DNA of 64,000 bases, taken from NCBI GenBank assembly GCA_015057505.1, contig SVEG01000006.1:110391-174390 (forward strand), read 5' to 3'. Shown one piece after another: positions 48,594-59,278 of this stretch. Origin of the DNA: Lachnospiraceae bacterium. GTDB taxonomy: Bacteria > Bacillota > Clostridia > Lachnospirales > Lachnospiraceae. Numbering within the stretch: position 1 is the stretch's first letter; each line of letters opens with the position of its first letter. The translations under genes were made by a program, and so were the position numbers. A model generated the notes under the pieces. That model made no database searches and was not told the DNA's origin. It was given only the letters and a program-made list of their open reading frames with translations.

Positions 48594-49025
48594 ATGGCAG
48601 TTAAACAGATTTCTGTATTTGTTGAAAATAGAAGCGGCGGTCTTGCGGATGTTACAAAGGCGCTCGCAGACGCAGGGGTTAATATCAGGGCACTTTCAAT
48701 ATCAGAGACATCGGATTTCGGTATTTTAAGACTTATTGTCGATGATGTTTTTGCGGCAGGTAATGCTCTTAAGGAGAATGGTCATATATATTCTCTTACA
48801 GATGTTATCGCAGTTGCAGGCGAGGATAAGCCGGGTAGTATTGCTAATATTATGGCAGTTCTTGCGACCGCCAATATCAGTCTTGATTATGCATATGCTT
48901 TCTTCGCGGAGAGCAAGGAGCTTGCATATATGATTATTAAGGTTGGCGATAGGGAACTTGCTAAGAAGGTTCTTAAAGAGAATAAGATTCCCATGGTCAG
49001 CGCAGAGGAAATTGCTAATTTGTAA
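48594..49025 (+). CDS. Tandem ACT-domain protein
   Basis: MAVKQISVFVENRSGGLADVTKALADAGVNIRALSISE; second repeat VAGEDKPGSIANIMAVLATANISLDYAYAF. Confidence 0.9.
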   Translation: MAVKQISVFVENRSGGLADVTKALADAGVNIRALSISETSDFGILRLIVDDVFAAGNALKENGHIYSLTDVIAVAGEDKPGSIANIMAVLATANISLDYAYAFFAESKELAYMIIKVGDRELAKKVLKENKIPMVSAEEIANL

Positions 49026-49036
49026 TTATAATGAAC

Positions 49037-49067
49037 GGGACCGCCGAATATAGTGCGGTCTCTTTTG
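49037..49067 (+). terminator. Probable terminator
   Basis: GGGACCGC...GCGGTCTC followed by TTTTGTTG. Confidence 0.65.
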
Positions 49068-49213
49068 TTGTACAGAATTATGTCGCTAATGGTAGTTATA
49101 TGGTTTAAACAGGTAAATATGGGAAGAGGAAGAAATGGCTGAAACGGGTAGACAACATTATAGAAAAAGATTAAAATAAGTTTAAACAAAAGATTAAGGC
49201 GGAGGCTTTTATA

Positions 49214-50617
49214 ATGAAAAATAATATTAAGGTGTGTTACATAGGCGGAGGCTCTAAGCTTTGGGCGAGAATATTTATGTCGGATCTGGCGGTTACGGAA
49301 GGATTGTCGGGCGAGATGGCTCTTTATGATATAGATAAAGAAGCGGCAGAACGCAATGCCAGGATAGGAGAGCATATTAATAATAATCCCAATACTAAAT
49401 CAAAGCTCGAATATAAAGTATATGACAGACTTGAGGATGCGCTTCGCGGTGCAACCTTTGTGCTTTTGTCGATTCTTCCCGGGACTTTTAAGGAAATGAG
49501 GAGTGATGTTCATGCTCCCGAGAAGTACGGTATATATCAGTCTGTGGGCGACACTGCAGGACCCGGAGGGGTTTTGAGAGCCATGCGTACCGTGCCGATT
49601 TATGAGGAGTTTGCAAAGAAGATTAAAGATATTTGTCCGAATGCATGGGTAATTAATTTTACTAACCCCATGAGTATATGTATGAAGGTTTTATATGATG
49701 TGTTCCCGGAGATTAAGGCCTTTGGATGCTGCCATGAGGTGTTTCATGCGCAGGAACTTCTTACAGTTATGCTTAAGGAACTCCGAGGTGTTAAGGTACA
49801 CAGAAGTAAAATATATACGGATGCCTGTGGCATCAATCATTTTACGTGGATTACCGCGGCAAAGTATGAAGATATTGATTTGATGGAGCTCATACCCGAA
49901 TTTATTGATAAATTTGGCGAAGAGGGTTATTTTGAGCGAGAGGGTGAGGACAGGTTTAAATTTAAGACTGACCCGTTTGCTTATGGTAACAAAGTTAAAT
50001 TTGATCTTTATGAAAAGTTTGGCGCGCTTGCGGCGGCAGGAGACAGACATCTTGCCGAGTTTATGCCAAACAAATGGTATCTTAAAGATCCCGAGACTGT
50101 TAAAGAATGGCAGTTTAATCTTACAACAGTTGATTTTAGGGAAGAAAACCAAGCAAATCAAATTGCGGATACGATAGCAATGGCAGAGGGCAGAAAGGAA
50201 TTTAAGGTTGTTAAGTCTGATGAGGAGGCGGTTGAACTTATGACTGCGATTCTCGGAGGTGAAACAATTGTATCCAATGTCAATATGCCGAATCGTGGTC
50301 AAATGCCACAGATGCCGCTTGGCTCGATTGTAGAGACTAATTGTGTGTTTACAAGTGATTCGGTAATACCGGTTATGGCTAAGCCGCTTCCGGAAGGTGC
50401 CTGCAATCTTGTATACAGATGTTGCGTAAATATTGATATGACATATGAAGGCATTAAGGAAAGAAATCTTGATAAAATTTATCAGGCATTTGCCAATCAG
50501 CCCTTATGCAATACTTTAAGTATTGACGAATCCAAGGAATTATTTAAGGAAATGTGTATAAATACAAGGGAATATCTCGATTCGTATTATGACTTAAATA
50601 CTTATTTTGGGGTATAA
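49214..50617 (+). CDS. Glycoside hydrolase family 4 (NAD-dependent), alpha-galacturonidase/LplD-like candidate
   Basis: VCYIGGGSKLWARIFMSDLA; VINFTNPMSICMKVLYDVFP; CCHEVFHAQELL; CGINHFTW. Confidence 0.88.
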   Translation: MKNNIKVCYIGGGSKLWARIFMSDLAVTEGLSGEMALYDIDKEAAERNARIGEHINNNPNTKSKLEYKVYDRLEDALRGATFVLLSILPGTFKEMRSDVHAPEKYGIYQSVGDTAGPGGVLRAMRTVPIYEEFAKKIKDICPNAWVINFTNPMSICMKVLYDVFPEIKAFGCCHEVFHAQELLTVMLKELRGVKVHRSKIYTDACGINHFTWITAAKYEDIDLMELIPEFIDKFGEEGYFEREGEDRFKFKTDPFAYGNKVKFDLYEKFGALAAAGDRHLAEFMPNKWYLKDPETVKEWQFNLTTVDFREENQANQIADTIAMAEGRKEFKVVKSDEEAVELMTAILGGETIVSNVNMPNRGQMPQMPLGSIVETNCVFTSDSVIPVMAKPLPEGACNLVYRCCVNIDMTYEGIKERNLDKIYQAFANQPLCNTLSIDESKELFKEMCINTREYLDSYYDLNTYFGV

Positions 50618-50844
50618 AACAGCGGTTTTCATGCCGATTGGCAATGTGTAATCTTAATTTTTTGTGCAATATATCCAAAAAACAATCTTCAAATTTTATG
50701 TTATGGGGTAGAATTACAACATGATATCAAAAAAATTAAGATAATAAAAATACATGGTCAAAAAAATCAAGGAAAAAATAAATTGTGTGATGTAAAATGA
50801 GTATACACGATAAATATTAGAATAGGGACAGAAGTTTAAGTTTT

Positions 50845-51453
50845 ATGAATCAGATTACTTTTAAGCAGTATCGTAATATAGATTTGGTTATATGGACTGT
50901 ACTTTTGGTTATATTCGAGACGATTACCACATTTGCCACTACGAAGTGGTTTACCGCACAGGCGGTCGCTATATCCATAAGCCTTGCGCTTATATGTATC
51001 GTGATGATGCGGTGGAGCGGATATGCAGCGATACTTGCGGTGGTCGGAGGTTTTGTTTACTGCCTTGCTTCGGGAGCAGAGCCGAAACAGTATCTTATAT
51101 ATTGTGCCGGAAATCTGTTTTCGTTGATTGCGTTATTGCTCTTTAAGCTTTTTGATAAAGAGAAGATACGCACCGGTGTTTGGAAGCTTGTGCTTTTTGT
51201 GCTGATGGCATACATCGGCATGGCGGTCGGAAGAGGGGTTGTAACACTTTTCTTTGGCGGTGACATTAACGCATTTGTGGTATTTGCGACGACAGACATT
51301 ATTTCACTTTTGTTTGCGGAGGTTATACTTATATTACTTCGCAAGTCGGAGGGAATGATAGAAGACCAGAAGTCATATCTTCTCAGGCTCGATAGGGAGA
51401 AGAAAGAGAAAGAAAACGTTTATGCAGAACAAAAAACGGAGGAATTTTTATGA
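50845..51453 (+). CDS. Small multi-pass membrane protein, operonic with sugar ABC transporter
   Basis: 202 aa, about 6 hydrophobic segments; stop overlaps the next start at 51450. Confidence 0.65.
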   Translation: MNQITFKQYRNIDLVIWTVLLVIFETITTFATTKWFTAQAVAISISLALICIVMMRWSGYAAILAVVGGFVYCLASGAEPKQYLIYCAGNLFSLIALLLFKLFDKEKIRTGVWKLVLFVLMAYIGMAVGRGVVTLFFGGDINAFVVFATTDIISLLFAEVILILLRKSEGMIEDQKSYLLRLDREKKEKENVYAEQKTEEFL

Positions 51454-52508
51454 AACTAAAAGCCGATGATTATCTCGTATATGATGCGGGAACGGGGAAG
51501 TACAGTGAGGATGCCGAGCAGGCGGTCAGAGATGATGTTGAGAAGCATCATTGGCTGAATGTGGCAAGGACAATCGCTAAGGATTGGCGTTTGTACCTTA
51601 TGCTTGTGCCGATGATTCTTGTATTCCTGTTTTGGAGATACTTTCCGATGTATGAGCTCCTCAGTTGTTTCAAGGTAGAGGATGCCACACTTGATGTTGC
51701 GGACCAGTTATATGCGGGCTTCTCATATTTTAAGACATTGTTCTCGGGAGAATCGGGACTTTCAATTCAGTTTTGGAGAGCGTTCCGTAATACGTTCTTA
51801 CTTAGTTTTTACGGACTTTGCTTCGGTTTCCCGATGCCGATTATTGTTGCGCTTTTCTTCAACGAAATCCGTTCCAACATAGCGAGAAGTATTTATCAGG
51901 TTATTACATATTTGCCTAAGTTTATTTCAACGGTTATCATGACATCACTCGTAACGATGCTCGTTCGTCAGTCTTCACCTCTTGCAGGTATGGAGATGGG
52001 TGTTATTTCAAAGCTTCTTGTCAGCCTTGGCTGGATAACGGAAGAGGTTGGTAATGCAGGTCTTCTGAACGACCCGGGCTTCTTCAGAGCAATTTATCAG
52101 ATAAGTGGTGTTTGGGAAGGCGCAGGTTACGACAGTATCGTATACTTTGCCGCAATCATTGCTATTTCACTTACAAGCTATGAAGCTGCACAGATTGACG
52201 GTGCAGGCAAGATGGCACAGATGAGATATGTAGTATTACCTTCGATTCTTTCAACGGTAGTTATCATGCTTATCAACCGTATCGGTTCACTTCTTAGTAT
52301 CGGATACGAGAAAGTATTGTTGCTTTATAATCCCAATACTTACGTTACGGCAGATGTTGTTTCTACATTTGCACAGCGTTACGGTATTACGGACGGTCTC
52401 GTTGGTATCGCATCCTCTGCGGAGATGCTTAACAACGTAGTGGGTATGATCCTTGTTATTTCGGCTAACACGATAGCCCGCAAGGCATCAGATGTTTCAT
52501 TATATTAA
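51450..52508 (+). CDS. ABC transporter permease, LplB/YtcQ-type sugar family
   Basis: Permease EAA-like region YEAAQIDGAGKMAQMRYVVLPSILSTVVIMLI. Confidence 0.9.
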   Translation: MKLKADDYLVYDAGTGKYSEDAEQAVRDDVEKHHWLNVARTIAKDWRLYLMLVPMILVFLFWRYFPMYELLSCFKVEDATLDVADQLYAGFSYFKTLFSGESGLSIQFWRAFRNTFLLSFYGLCFGFPMPIIVALFFNEIRSNIARSIYQVITYLPKFISTVIMTSLVTMLVRQSSPLAGMEMGVISKLLVSLGWITEEVGNAGLLNDPGFFRAIYQISGVWEGAGYDSIVYFAAIIAISLTSYEAAQIDGAGKMAQMRYVVLPSILSTVVIMLINRIGSLLSIGYEKVLLLYNPNTYVTADVVSTFAQRYGITDGLVGIASSAEMLNNVVGMILVISANTIARKASDVSLY

Positions 52509-52522
52509 GGAGGTACTTCTGA

Positions 52523-53413
52523 ATGAAAAGAAAACTTGAAGTATCCGAGCTTATATTTAAGATTATCAGTTATGTGTTCCTTACGGTGTTTGCAGTATCC
52601 TGTTTGTATCCGTTTTTATATGCAATTTCAGCCGCAATCAGCGGTAGAGAGGCTGTAGAATACGGACAGATAGTATTGCTTCCGAAGGCAGTTCAGTTTG
52701 AAGCGTTCCTTGGTATGTTTAACAATAACATGTTCTGGAATTCATATACGAATACATTGTTCCTTACTTTCTTTGGTACACTTTGGGCAATGGGATTCTC
52801 AATTCTCGGTGGTTATGCTCTTTCCAAGAAGAGACTTATGTTCCGTAAGGGATTTAACTTCTTCCTCGTATTTACGATGTGGTTCTCTGCAGGTCTTGTA
52901 CCGCAGTACAGAAACTACCTCGATACCAAGGAAGTATTCAACTCGGTAGGTATCATGGACGACAAGTGGCTCGTAGTTATTGCGATGGGTATGGGCGCCA
53001 TGAATATTATCCTTCTTCGTAACGCATTTGAAGGCGTTCCGGCCGAGATTGAAGAGGCTGCTATCGTTGACGGTGCTACAGAGATGCAGGTTCTTAGCAA
53101 GGTTTATATCCCGATGAGTAAGTCAACAATTGCTACGGTTGCATTGTTCTTCGCAATTTCAAGATGGAACGGTTATTTCTGGGCAAGACAGATGATCAGT
53201 AATGCCAACGAGCATCCGCTCCAGGTATTTATCCGTCTCAAACTTGAGGAAATCCAGGATCCGGATATCATGACAGGTTGGGATAAGATATATGCAGCAG
53301 ATTCAGTTATCTATGCTCTTATCGTTTGTTCAATTATTCCGATACTTATTATTTACCCCTTCATTCAGAAGTATTTCGCTAAGGGCGTAAATATGGGTGG
53401 CGTTAAGGAATAG
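52523..53413 (+). CDS. Carbohydrate ABC transporter permease, LplC type
   Basis: VPAEIEEAAIVDGATEMQVLSKVYIPMSKSTIATVALF. Confidence 0.92.
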   Translation: MKRKLEVSELIFKIISYVFLTVFAVSCLYPFLYAISAAISGREAVEYGQIVLLPKAVQFEAFLGMFNNNMFWNSYTNTLFLTFFGTLWAMGFSILGGYALSKKRLMFRKGFNFFLVFTMWFSAGLVPQYRNYLDTKEVFNSVGIMDDKWLVVIAMGMGAMNIILLRNAFEGVPAEIEEAAIVDGATEMQVLSKVYIPMSKSTIATVALFFAISRWNGYFWARQMISNANEHPLQVFIRLKLEEIQDPDIMTGWDKIYAADSVIYALIVCSIIPILIIYPFIQKYFAKGVNMGGVKE

Positions 53414-53487
53414 TCGCGATACGGCAGACATTGGTTATTATTGCTATAAGCATTTAATAATAAATTAATTAAAAGTGGAGGTACAAA

Positions 53488-55680
53488 ATGAAAAACATGA
53501 AGAAATTGCTTGCTTTGGTTCTCGCAGTTGTTATGGTTTGCAGCATGTTAACAGCATGTGGCGGTAATACAGACCCGACAACAACAGCACCCACAACAAC
53601 ACAGGGTAACAATGAGAATCCTACAACAGGCGGAAACAACGATTCTACAACAGCTCCTACAACAACAGAGCCGGCTAAGAAGCTTGAGTACAAGAAGGGT
53701 ACAGTTCTTCGTATGGCTACAGGTTACAACAACAACAAGACAGGTATGAGCTTTGCAGCAGAAGTTGCAGGCGAGGGTATTACTCTTGCTGATGGTAAGA
53801 CATACCATGCAGGCGACTTAAAGCCTACTTGGGTTGAGGTACAGAACATTCTCGGTATTACAATCGAGGATAAATACCAGGGTAACTCAGCTACTAACGA
53901 GCTTAAGTACTGGAAAGAGCAGCTTAATCAGGTTGATATCTTAAGCGGTAACACAGTAGGTCTTACAGAAGAAGGTGTTGCAGGTAACATCGTTAACCTT
54001 ACAGAGTATCTTGATTATATGCCTAACTTCAAGGCTTATCTTGAGTCTAACCCGATTATGAGACTTTCTATCATCGGTGATACCAATACAGGTGCTATCT
54101 ACGTGGCTCCTTACTTCGATGGTGTAGATGATATCGAGCGTATGCCTCTTATGAGAACTGACTGGGTTGAGAAGCTTCTCAATGGTTCAGGCGCTTTCAC
54201 AGCAGCAGCAAGCGGTACGCTTAAGCCCGCAGCTTATGAGCCTTATATGCCTACATCAGGTAAGGTTGCAATTGATGTAGTTAAGAAAGACGGTTCAGCA
54301 GTTGAGACAATTAACAAAGATTATGATGCAGCAGGCAACATCGTTAAGAAGATGAATGATGCTCTTGCAGCAGGCACAGTTACAGGCGTTGACGCAGTTA
54401 ACATGCTTAGAGATTATATCGATAAGGCATACAACGGATACTACGGTACAAATCGTGCAGACCTTTTCATCGGTCAGAACGCAGCTTGGGATGCTGACGA
54501 ATTAGTAGCACTCCTTCGTTGTGTAGTTGCTAATGCACAGACACTTAATGGTACAGATTCAGTTCAGGGTCTCTTCTCAAGAGAAGATGCTAATACACAG
54601 AGACGTGTTGATATGTATCGTTTCGCAGGTACACTTTTTGGTGTTCGTGGCCTTGAGTCAAGACAGGATTTCCTCTATGTAGGAACAGACGGCAAGCTTC
54701 ATGACGCTCGTCAGGAAGAAGCTACATACGTAGCACTTGAGAGAATGAATGCAATGGTTAAGGAAGGACTTATTTCTTCATCATTCATTAATCAGGAAGA
54801 CGTTAAGACAGATAAGATGCTTTCAACAGATGCTGGTTTCATGCACTACGATTACAACCAGACACAGACAGTTTACAACGAGACAAAGCTTCAGGATGGC
54901 GAGAAGTACATGGCAGTTATGGTTCCTGTAGCTCGTTGGAACGATGGTTCAGAGAAATTCATGAGATTTACAGAGTCTTGGAGATCAGTTAAGACAGATG
55001 CTTGGGGTATCTCTAAGGCAGGTGTTGGTGATGACAAAGATAAGCTTCATGCTGCTCTTGCACTTCTTGATTATGCTTACAGCATTGAAGGTCAGATTCT
55101 TATGTCATACGGTCCTGATGCATTCATCAAGACAAATGCAGACGGTTCATACGTAACATTCAACTTCAATGGTCAGCAGTGGCCGGTTATCGCTGATGCT
55201 ACATATGCTGAGCTTTGGGAGAAGGCATCAGGTAACTATACAAACTATGCTCGTCAGTATCTTGGTTCAACATTGGCATTTGCTAAGAGCCAGGCATTCG
55301 AGTATCAGTGTACACATGAAGTTGGTAAGGAAGGTGCAGGTTACATCTCAACGGCTATCGGTCTCGGAACAATTAAGCATCCTGAGCTTGCTATTGCAGA
55401 GAATCCTTGGTATACATCTATCCCTACAGTTCTTCCGAATACAAACGCAGAGAACGATATCCTTAAGGGATATACAGAGCTTGCAGACAACTATGGTACA
55501 GCTAAGGGTAAGGTAAGTATCCTTGTTGACCTTATTGTTGGTGGATACTCAGGTGAAGGTACAACTTCAAGAGCAGAGACAATTAACACAGTTAAGACAA
55601 CATGGAACGGTTCAGCATACCTTATGCTTAAGCAGCAGGCTTATGACAAGCTTGTTAAGTTCTATAACGCTAACAAATAA
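53488..55680 (+). CDS. ABC transporter substrate-binding lipoprotein, LplA type
   Basis: MKNMKKLLALVLAVVMVCSMLTACGG lipobox; Thr/Asn-rich linker; 730 aa; directly follows permeases. Confidence 0.9.
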   Translation: MKNMKKLLALVLAVVMVCSMLTACGGNTDPTTTAPTTTQGNNENPTTGGNNDSTTAPTTTEPAKKLEYKKGTVLRMATGYNNNKTGMSFAAEVAGEGITLADGKTYHAGDLKPTWVEVQNILGITIEDKYQGNSATNELKYWKEQLNQVDILSGNTVGLTEEGVAGNIVNLTEYLDYMPNFKAYLESNPIMRLSIIGDTNTGAIYVAPYFDGVDDIERMPLMRTDWVEKLLNGSGAFTAAASGTLKPAAYEPYMPTSGKVAIDVVKKDGSAVETINKDYDAAGNIVKKMNDALAAGTVTGVDAVNMLRDYIDKAYNGYYGTNRADLFIGQNAAWDADELVALLRCVVANAQTLNGTDSVQGLFSREDANTQRRVDMYRFAGTLFGVRGLESRQDFLYVGTDGKLHDARQEEATYVALERMNAMVKEGLISSSFINQEDVKTDKMLSTDAGFMHYDYNQTQTVYNETKLQDGEKYMAVMVPVARWNDGSEKFMRFTESWRSVKTDAWGISKAGVGDDKDKLHAALALLDYAYSIEGQILMSYGPDAFIKTNADGSYVTFNFNGQQWPVIADATYAELWEKASGNYTNYARQYLGSTLAFAKSQAFEYQCTHEVGKEGAGYISTAIGLGTIKHPELAIAENPWYTSIPTVLPNTNAENDILKGYTELADNYGTAKGKVSILVDLIVGGYSGEGTTSRAETINTVKTTWNGSAYLMLKQQAYDKLVKFYNANK

Positions 55681-55707
55681 TAAACAGTAATCAAAATGTA
55701 ATTTGAT

Positions 55708-55743
55708 TTTACGGCGGGGAGCGTTAAGCTCCTCCGCTGTAAA
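55708..55743 (+). promoter_or_regulatory. Intercistronic hairpin after the binding-protein gene
   Basis: TTTACGGCGGGGAGC-gttaa-GCTCC(t)CCGCTGTAAA, ~15 bp with one bulge; followed by A-rich not T-rich sequence. Confidence 0.7.
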
Positions 55744-55819
55744 TAAAAAAATAACTTATTGTCGGCGAAGAGACGACAAGATAGACTTTGTCAATCTTAG
55801 ACGAAGAATGGAGACAGCT

Positions 55820-56419
55820 ATGTATAAGAAACAAATGATTCTCCAGCGAGTTGTATGCTACTTCCTTATAGCAGCAGCGACGCTTGTATTTATATATTCC
55901 TTGGGAATTATGACAGATTTATATGACATGAAATTGGACTACTATGCACAGGATTATTATACCGTAGAGGGTGGTACTCCTATGGTACCCGGAACGGAAG
56001 TTTACTATGATATGCAGGAGTTCAACCGTGATTTTACAAAGATGGGTATTGTTTTGATACTTGTTGCTTTGTCACAGTTTGTATTCCAGAATCACACTCG
56101 CAGAAAATATTACATCGCAAATTACATTACTGTCATTGCCAATACGGCGGCAGGTATCTATGCAACCAAGTGGGCACTTGACAATATATTTAAATATAAA
56201 GAGCAGTTCTTGGGGATAGACTTTGAGACACTTGAAATGTTCTCAACAATATTCAAATTCTATTTTACAAAATCGACCTTCTGGTTTGATATTAGTAAAA
56301 CAGTATTTGCTATTCTTCTTGCGGCTGTTGCATTAAATGTTATAAATCTTATATGGAAGATTATATTGATGAGAGCAGAGAAGAAGCTTTTGTCAAGCGG
56401 TAAGGAGGGTGCTGTATAA
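55820..56419 (+). CDS. Multi-pass membrane protein of unknown function
   Basis: ATG 55820 after GGAG; MYKKQMILQRVVCYFLIAAATLVFIYSLG; upstream in-frame start at 55703 less likely. Confidence 0.65.
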   Translation: MYKKQMILQRVVCYFLIAAATLVFIYSLGIMTDLYDMKLDYYAQDYYTVEGGTPMVPGTEVYYDMQEFNRDFTKMGIVLILVALSQFVFQNHTRRKYYIANYITVIANTAAGIYATKWALDNIFKYKEQFLGIDFETLEMFSTIFKFYFTKSTFWFDISKTVFAILLAAVALNVINLIWKIILMRAEKKLLSSGKEGAV

Positions 56420-56901
56420 TGGCAGATGTCAAAAATATCAAAGTCGATCGTATGCGTTATACAAAGAATAAGCTTTCTTCCACCCTTGCATATGTCGCGA
56501 TTGTTTTTAATGTATTATATTTTGTCAGCATTTATTCGTCAAATGTAGGCAATTACTATTACAATATATCGATGGGTTTATCGGTGCTTTGTAATCTTGT
56601 TTTCCTTTTGGCGGCTTTCCTTTGTTCAGAAGGTATTAAGAATTATAAGATTGGATATGCGTATTTCCTTATATTTTTAAGTATTGTACAGGTAGCACGT
56701 ATATTCGGTATTCCGAAAAGAGCGCATGGTACAATAATTACGCTTGTTGAAGAAGAAGTTAAGGTTATGACTGACAAGCAGTTTACATATGTTATTGTAT
56801 GTCTTTTGATTTCTGCTGTTGCATGTTTGGTTGCAGGTATAGTAGGTATTGTTAAGACAGTTGTGCTAGAAAAATATAAGAAGGAAATTGGACTGAACTA
56901 A
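56419..56901 (+). CDS. Four-TM membrane protein of unknown function
   Basis: 160 aa; start overlaps upstream stop (TAATG). Confidence 0.7.
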   Translation: MADVKNIKVDRMRYTKNKLSSTLAYVAIVFNVLYFVSIYSSNVGNYYYNISMGLSVLCNLVFLLAAFLCSEGIKNYKIGYAYFLIFLSIVQVARIFGIPKRAHGTIITLVEEEVKVMTDKQFTYVIVCLLISAVACLVAGIVGIVKTVVLEKYKKEIGLN

Positions 56902-56941
56902 GAGAACCTAAAGTCCGTAAAGAAAGGCGTGGCTCACAAAT

Positions 56942-58000
56942 ATGGCTTCATTAAGTTTGCAAAATCTCAATAAAATATATGATAATAATGTCCAGGCAGT
57001 TTTTGACTTTAACATGGAAATTAAGGATGGAGAGTTTATCGTTCTCGTAGGTCCCTCCGGTTGCGGTAAGTCAACTACTCTCCGCATGATTGCAGGTCTT
57101 GAGGATATTTCTTCGGGAAGACTTATCATCGACGGTGAGGATGTTACACAGAAGCCTCCGAAGGACAGAGATATAGCGATGGTTTTCCAGAACTATGCTT
57201 TGTATGCTCATATGACAATATACGAGAATATGGCATTTTCATTGACACTCCGTCATGAGAATCCGAATCTTATTCATGAAAAGGTTTTGGCAGCTGCCGA
57301 GATTCTTGGACTCACAGATCAGCTTAACAAAAAACCGAAACAGCTTTCAGGTGGACAGAGACAGCGAGTTGCTATGGGTCGTGCGATTGTACGTACACCT
57401 AAGGTATTCCTTTTTGACGAACCGCTTTCTAACCTTGATGCAAAGCTTCGTGGAGCTACAAGACGAGAGATTCTTCTTTTGCACAAGAGACTTAAAGCGA
57501 CAATGTTGTATGTAACACATGATCAGACAGAGGCTCTTACATTGGCAGACAGAATCGTATGTATGTCAATGGGATATGTACAGCAGATAGGAACACCGCT
57601 TGAACTTTATGATACACCGGCTAACCTTTTTGTTGCTTCTTTTATCGGACTTCCTCCGATGAACTTCTTTGACTGTACGGTTGCAGAAGGAAGCCTTAAA
57701 GGTGATGGATTTGAATATATGCTTAATGATCATGAGAAGGCACTTCTCAAGGATTATGCAGGTAAGGTTATTACGCTTGGTGTTCGTCCTGAGAATATTG
57801 TACATGGTAATAATTGCAAACTTAACGTTATCAGTAATGAGAACCTTGGACAGACAACACTCGTGCACGGAACCATCGGCGGACATAAGGCTACTGCTAA
57901 GTTGCGTGAATGGGCTAACTATAAACATGGCGATGTAGTAGATGTTGCATTTAACGGAGTTCATTTCTTCGATAAAGAAACTACTAACGCGATAAGATAA
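56942..58000 (+). CDS. ABC transporter ATP-binding protein (UgpC/MsmK type)
   Basis: VGPSGCGKSTTLRMIAGLEDI; LSGGQRQRVAMGRAIVRTPKVFLFDEPLSNLDA. Confidence 0.96.
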   Translation: MASLSLQNLNKIYDNNVQAVFDFNMEIKDGEFIVLVGPSGCGKSTTLRMIAGLEDISSGRLIIDGEDVTQKPPKDRDIAMVFQNYALYAHMTIYENMAFSLTLRHENPNLIHEKVLAAAEILGLTDQLNKKPKQLSGGQRQRVAMGRAIVRTPKVFLFDEPLSNLDAKLRGATRREILLLHKRLKATMLYVTHDQTEALTLADRIVCMSMGYVQQIGTPLELYDTPANLFVASFIGLPPMNFFDCTVAEGSLKGDGFEYMLNDHEKALLKDYAGKVITLGVRPENIVHGNNCKLNVISNENLGQTTLVHGTIGGHKATAKLREWANYKHGDVVDVAFNGVHFFDKETTNAIR

Positions 58001-58004
58001 AGGA

Positions 58005-58598
58005 TTGAAGACTATGGCAAAGAATAATAAATCAATAGTATCACGTATCGGATCCGGAATTAAGGAAGCAATCAGAAAATTTCTGGTTTCCCTTAAGAAA
58101 AATCCACAGGTTATTCCGTTGTTGGCACATACGGTAGCATTCCTCATTTTCTCCATGAATTTGACGGATATTTCAGATACTACAGCTAAGATATATGGTA
58201 AGCATATGGGACTTTGTGCATTTGTGGTAATGTTATTCTCAATACTTGCATATGTGTGCTTGTTTAGTGCATTCCCCAAGCGTCAGAAGCCTAATTATTT
58301 AATGCTTGCAATTATCGCGGCATTGTATGTGGCAATTATTGTTGCTGATGTTCACTATTCAGGACGTATTACGGCAGCTCTTACGAGAGCAGAAAGCCCT
58401 ATCGAGATTACAGATGTGACGGCATATATTCCTATTGCACAGAAGGTAATTTCAACACATATTATTGCAGTTATTGTTTCTGCAGTATTGATTGCACTTG
58501 AGCCGGTATATGCTAAACTTCTTAAGAAGATTAATACATCTGTTGAGATTGAATACACAGCAAATATCGACAGCATTGATATAAGTGACGAGGAATAA
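58005..58598 (+). CDS. Multi-pass membrane protein of unknown function
   Basis: 197 aa (ATG 58005 or 58014), 4-5 TM segments, starts 4 nt after the ATPase stop. Confidence 0.65.
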   Translation: MKTMAKNNKSIVSRIGSGIKEAIRKFLVSLKKNPQVIPLLAHTVAFLIFSMNLTDISDTTAKIYGKHMGLCAFVVMLFSILAYVCLFSAFPKRQKPNYLMLAIIAALYVAIIVADVHYSGRITAALTRAESPIEITDVTAYIPIAQKVISTHIIAVIVSAVLIALEPVYAKLLKKINTSVEIEYTANIDSIDISDEE

Positions 58599-58607
58599 TC
58601 AGTAATA

Positions 58608-59243
58608 ATGAGAAATAAAAAAAATATTAATACCGAGCAGAAAAAACCTGTCGCAGAGAACTATTATAATCTTAAGACTGATGCGGTAGAGCGACTTGCA
58701 AATGCTGATAAGAAAACCTATGAAGAACCAAAGACAGATCCGGGTAGGAAGTATCGTAGCAGTTCGATAGATAAGATTCCTGCATGGATTAAGGCTTTAT
58801 TTATCAAGTTTTGGTTCAATGGTGCAGTATGTTTCTTCATATTTTGGGGTCTTGGATTGTACATTAACAGTATGGAGAACATGATTCTTATCATGGCGGT
58901 AGTGCTTGGTATTATAACAGATATTTTAGTTAATAATGCCTTTCGTTTTTTTGAACGATATGACGGACAGAACAGTAAATGGATGATGTTCCCGCAGAAG
59001 AAGTTTTGGACTTTCTTTGCGAATATCGTATATGCTTTTATAGTGCTTCTCGGTGTAATATGGTTTTATAATATATTCAATGGGTTGCTTAACAGCATAA
59101 AAGGTACGGAAGGACAGATATATCTGGGTGTTGAACCTATAGTATTCGGTTTGAGTTACATGTTAATTGATTTATTCTTTATCGGAATAAAGAATTTACT
59201 TGTAAGTATAGTAACCGATGCAAAACAAAAGAATGGAATGTAA
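58608..59243 (+). CDS. Multi-pass membrane protein of unknown function with charged N-terminal tail
   Basis: 211 aa; ~4 TM; operonic spacing. Confidence 0.65.
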   Translation: MRNKKNINTEQKKPVAENYYNLKTDAVERLANADKKTYEEPKTDPGRKYRSSSIDKIPAWIKALFIKFWFNGAVCFFIFWGLGLYINSMENMILIMAVVLGIITDILVNNAFRFFERYDGQNSKWMMFPQKKFWTFFANIVYAFIVLLGVIWFYNIFNGLLNSIKGTEGQIYLGVEPIVFGLSYMLIDLFFIGIKNLLVSIVTDAKQKNGM

Positions 59244-59278
59244 TACATTTAATTTATAATTAAAGTAAGGAGTTAATT

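Noticed and set aside
49691-50302. 203-aa minus-strand ORF inside GH4 gene
   Set aside because: Complement of a strongly supported CDS; no domain signal or good SD
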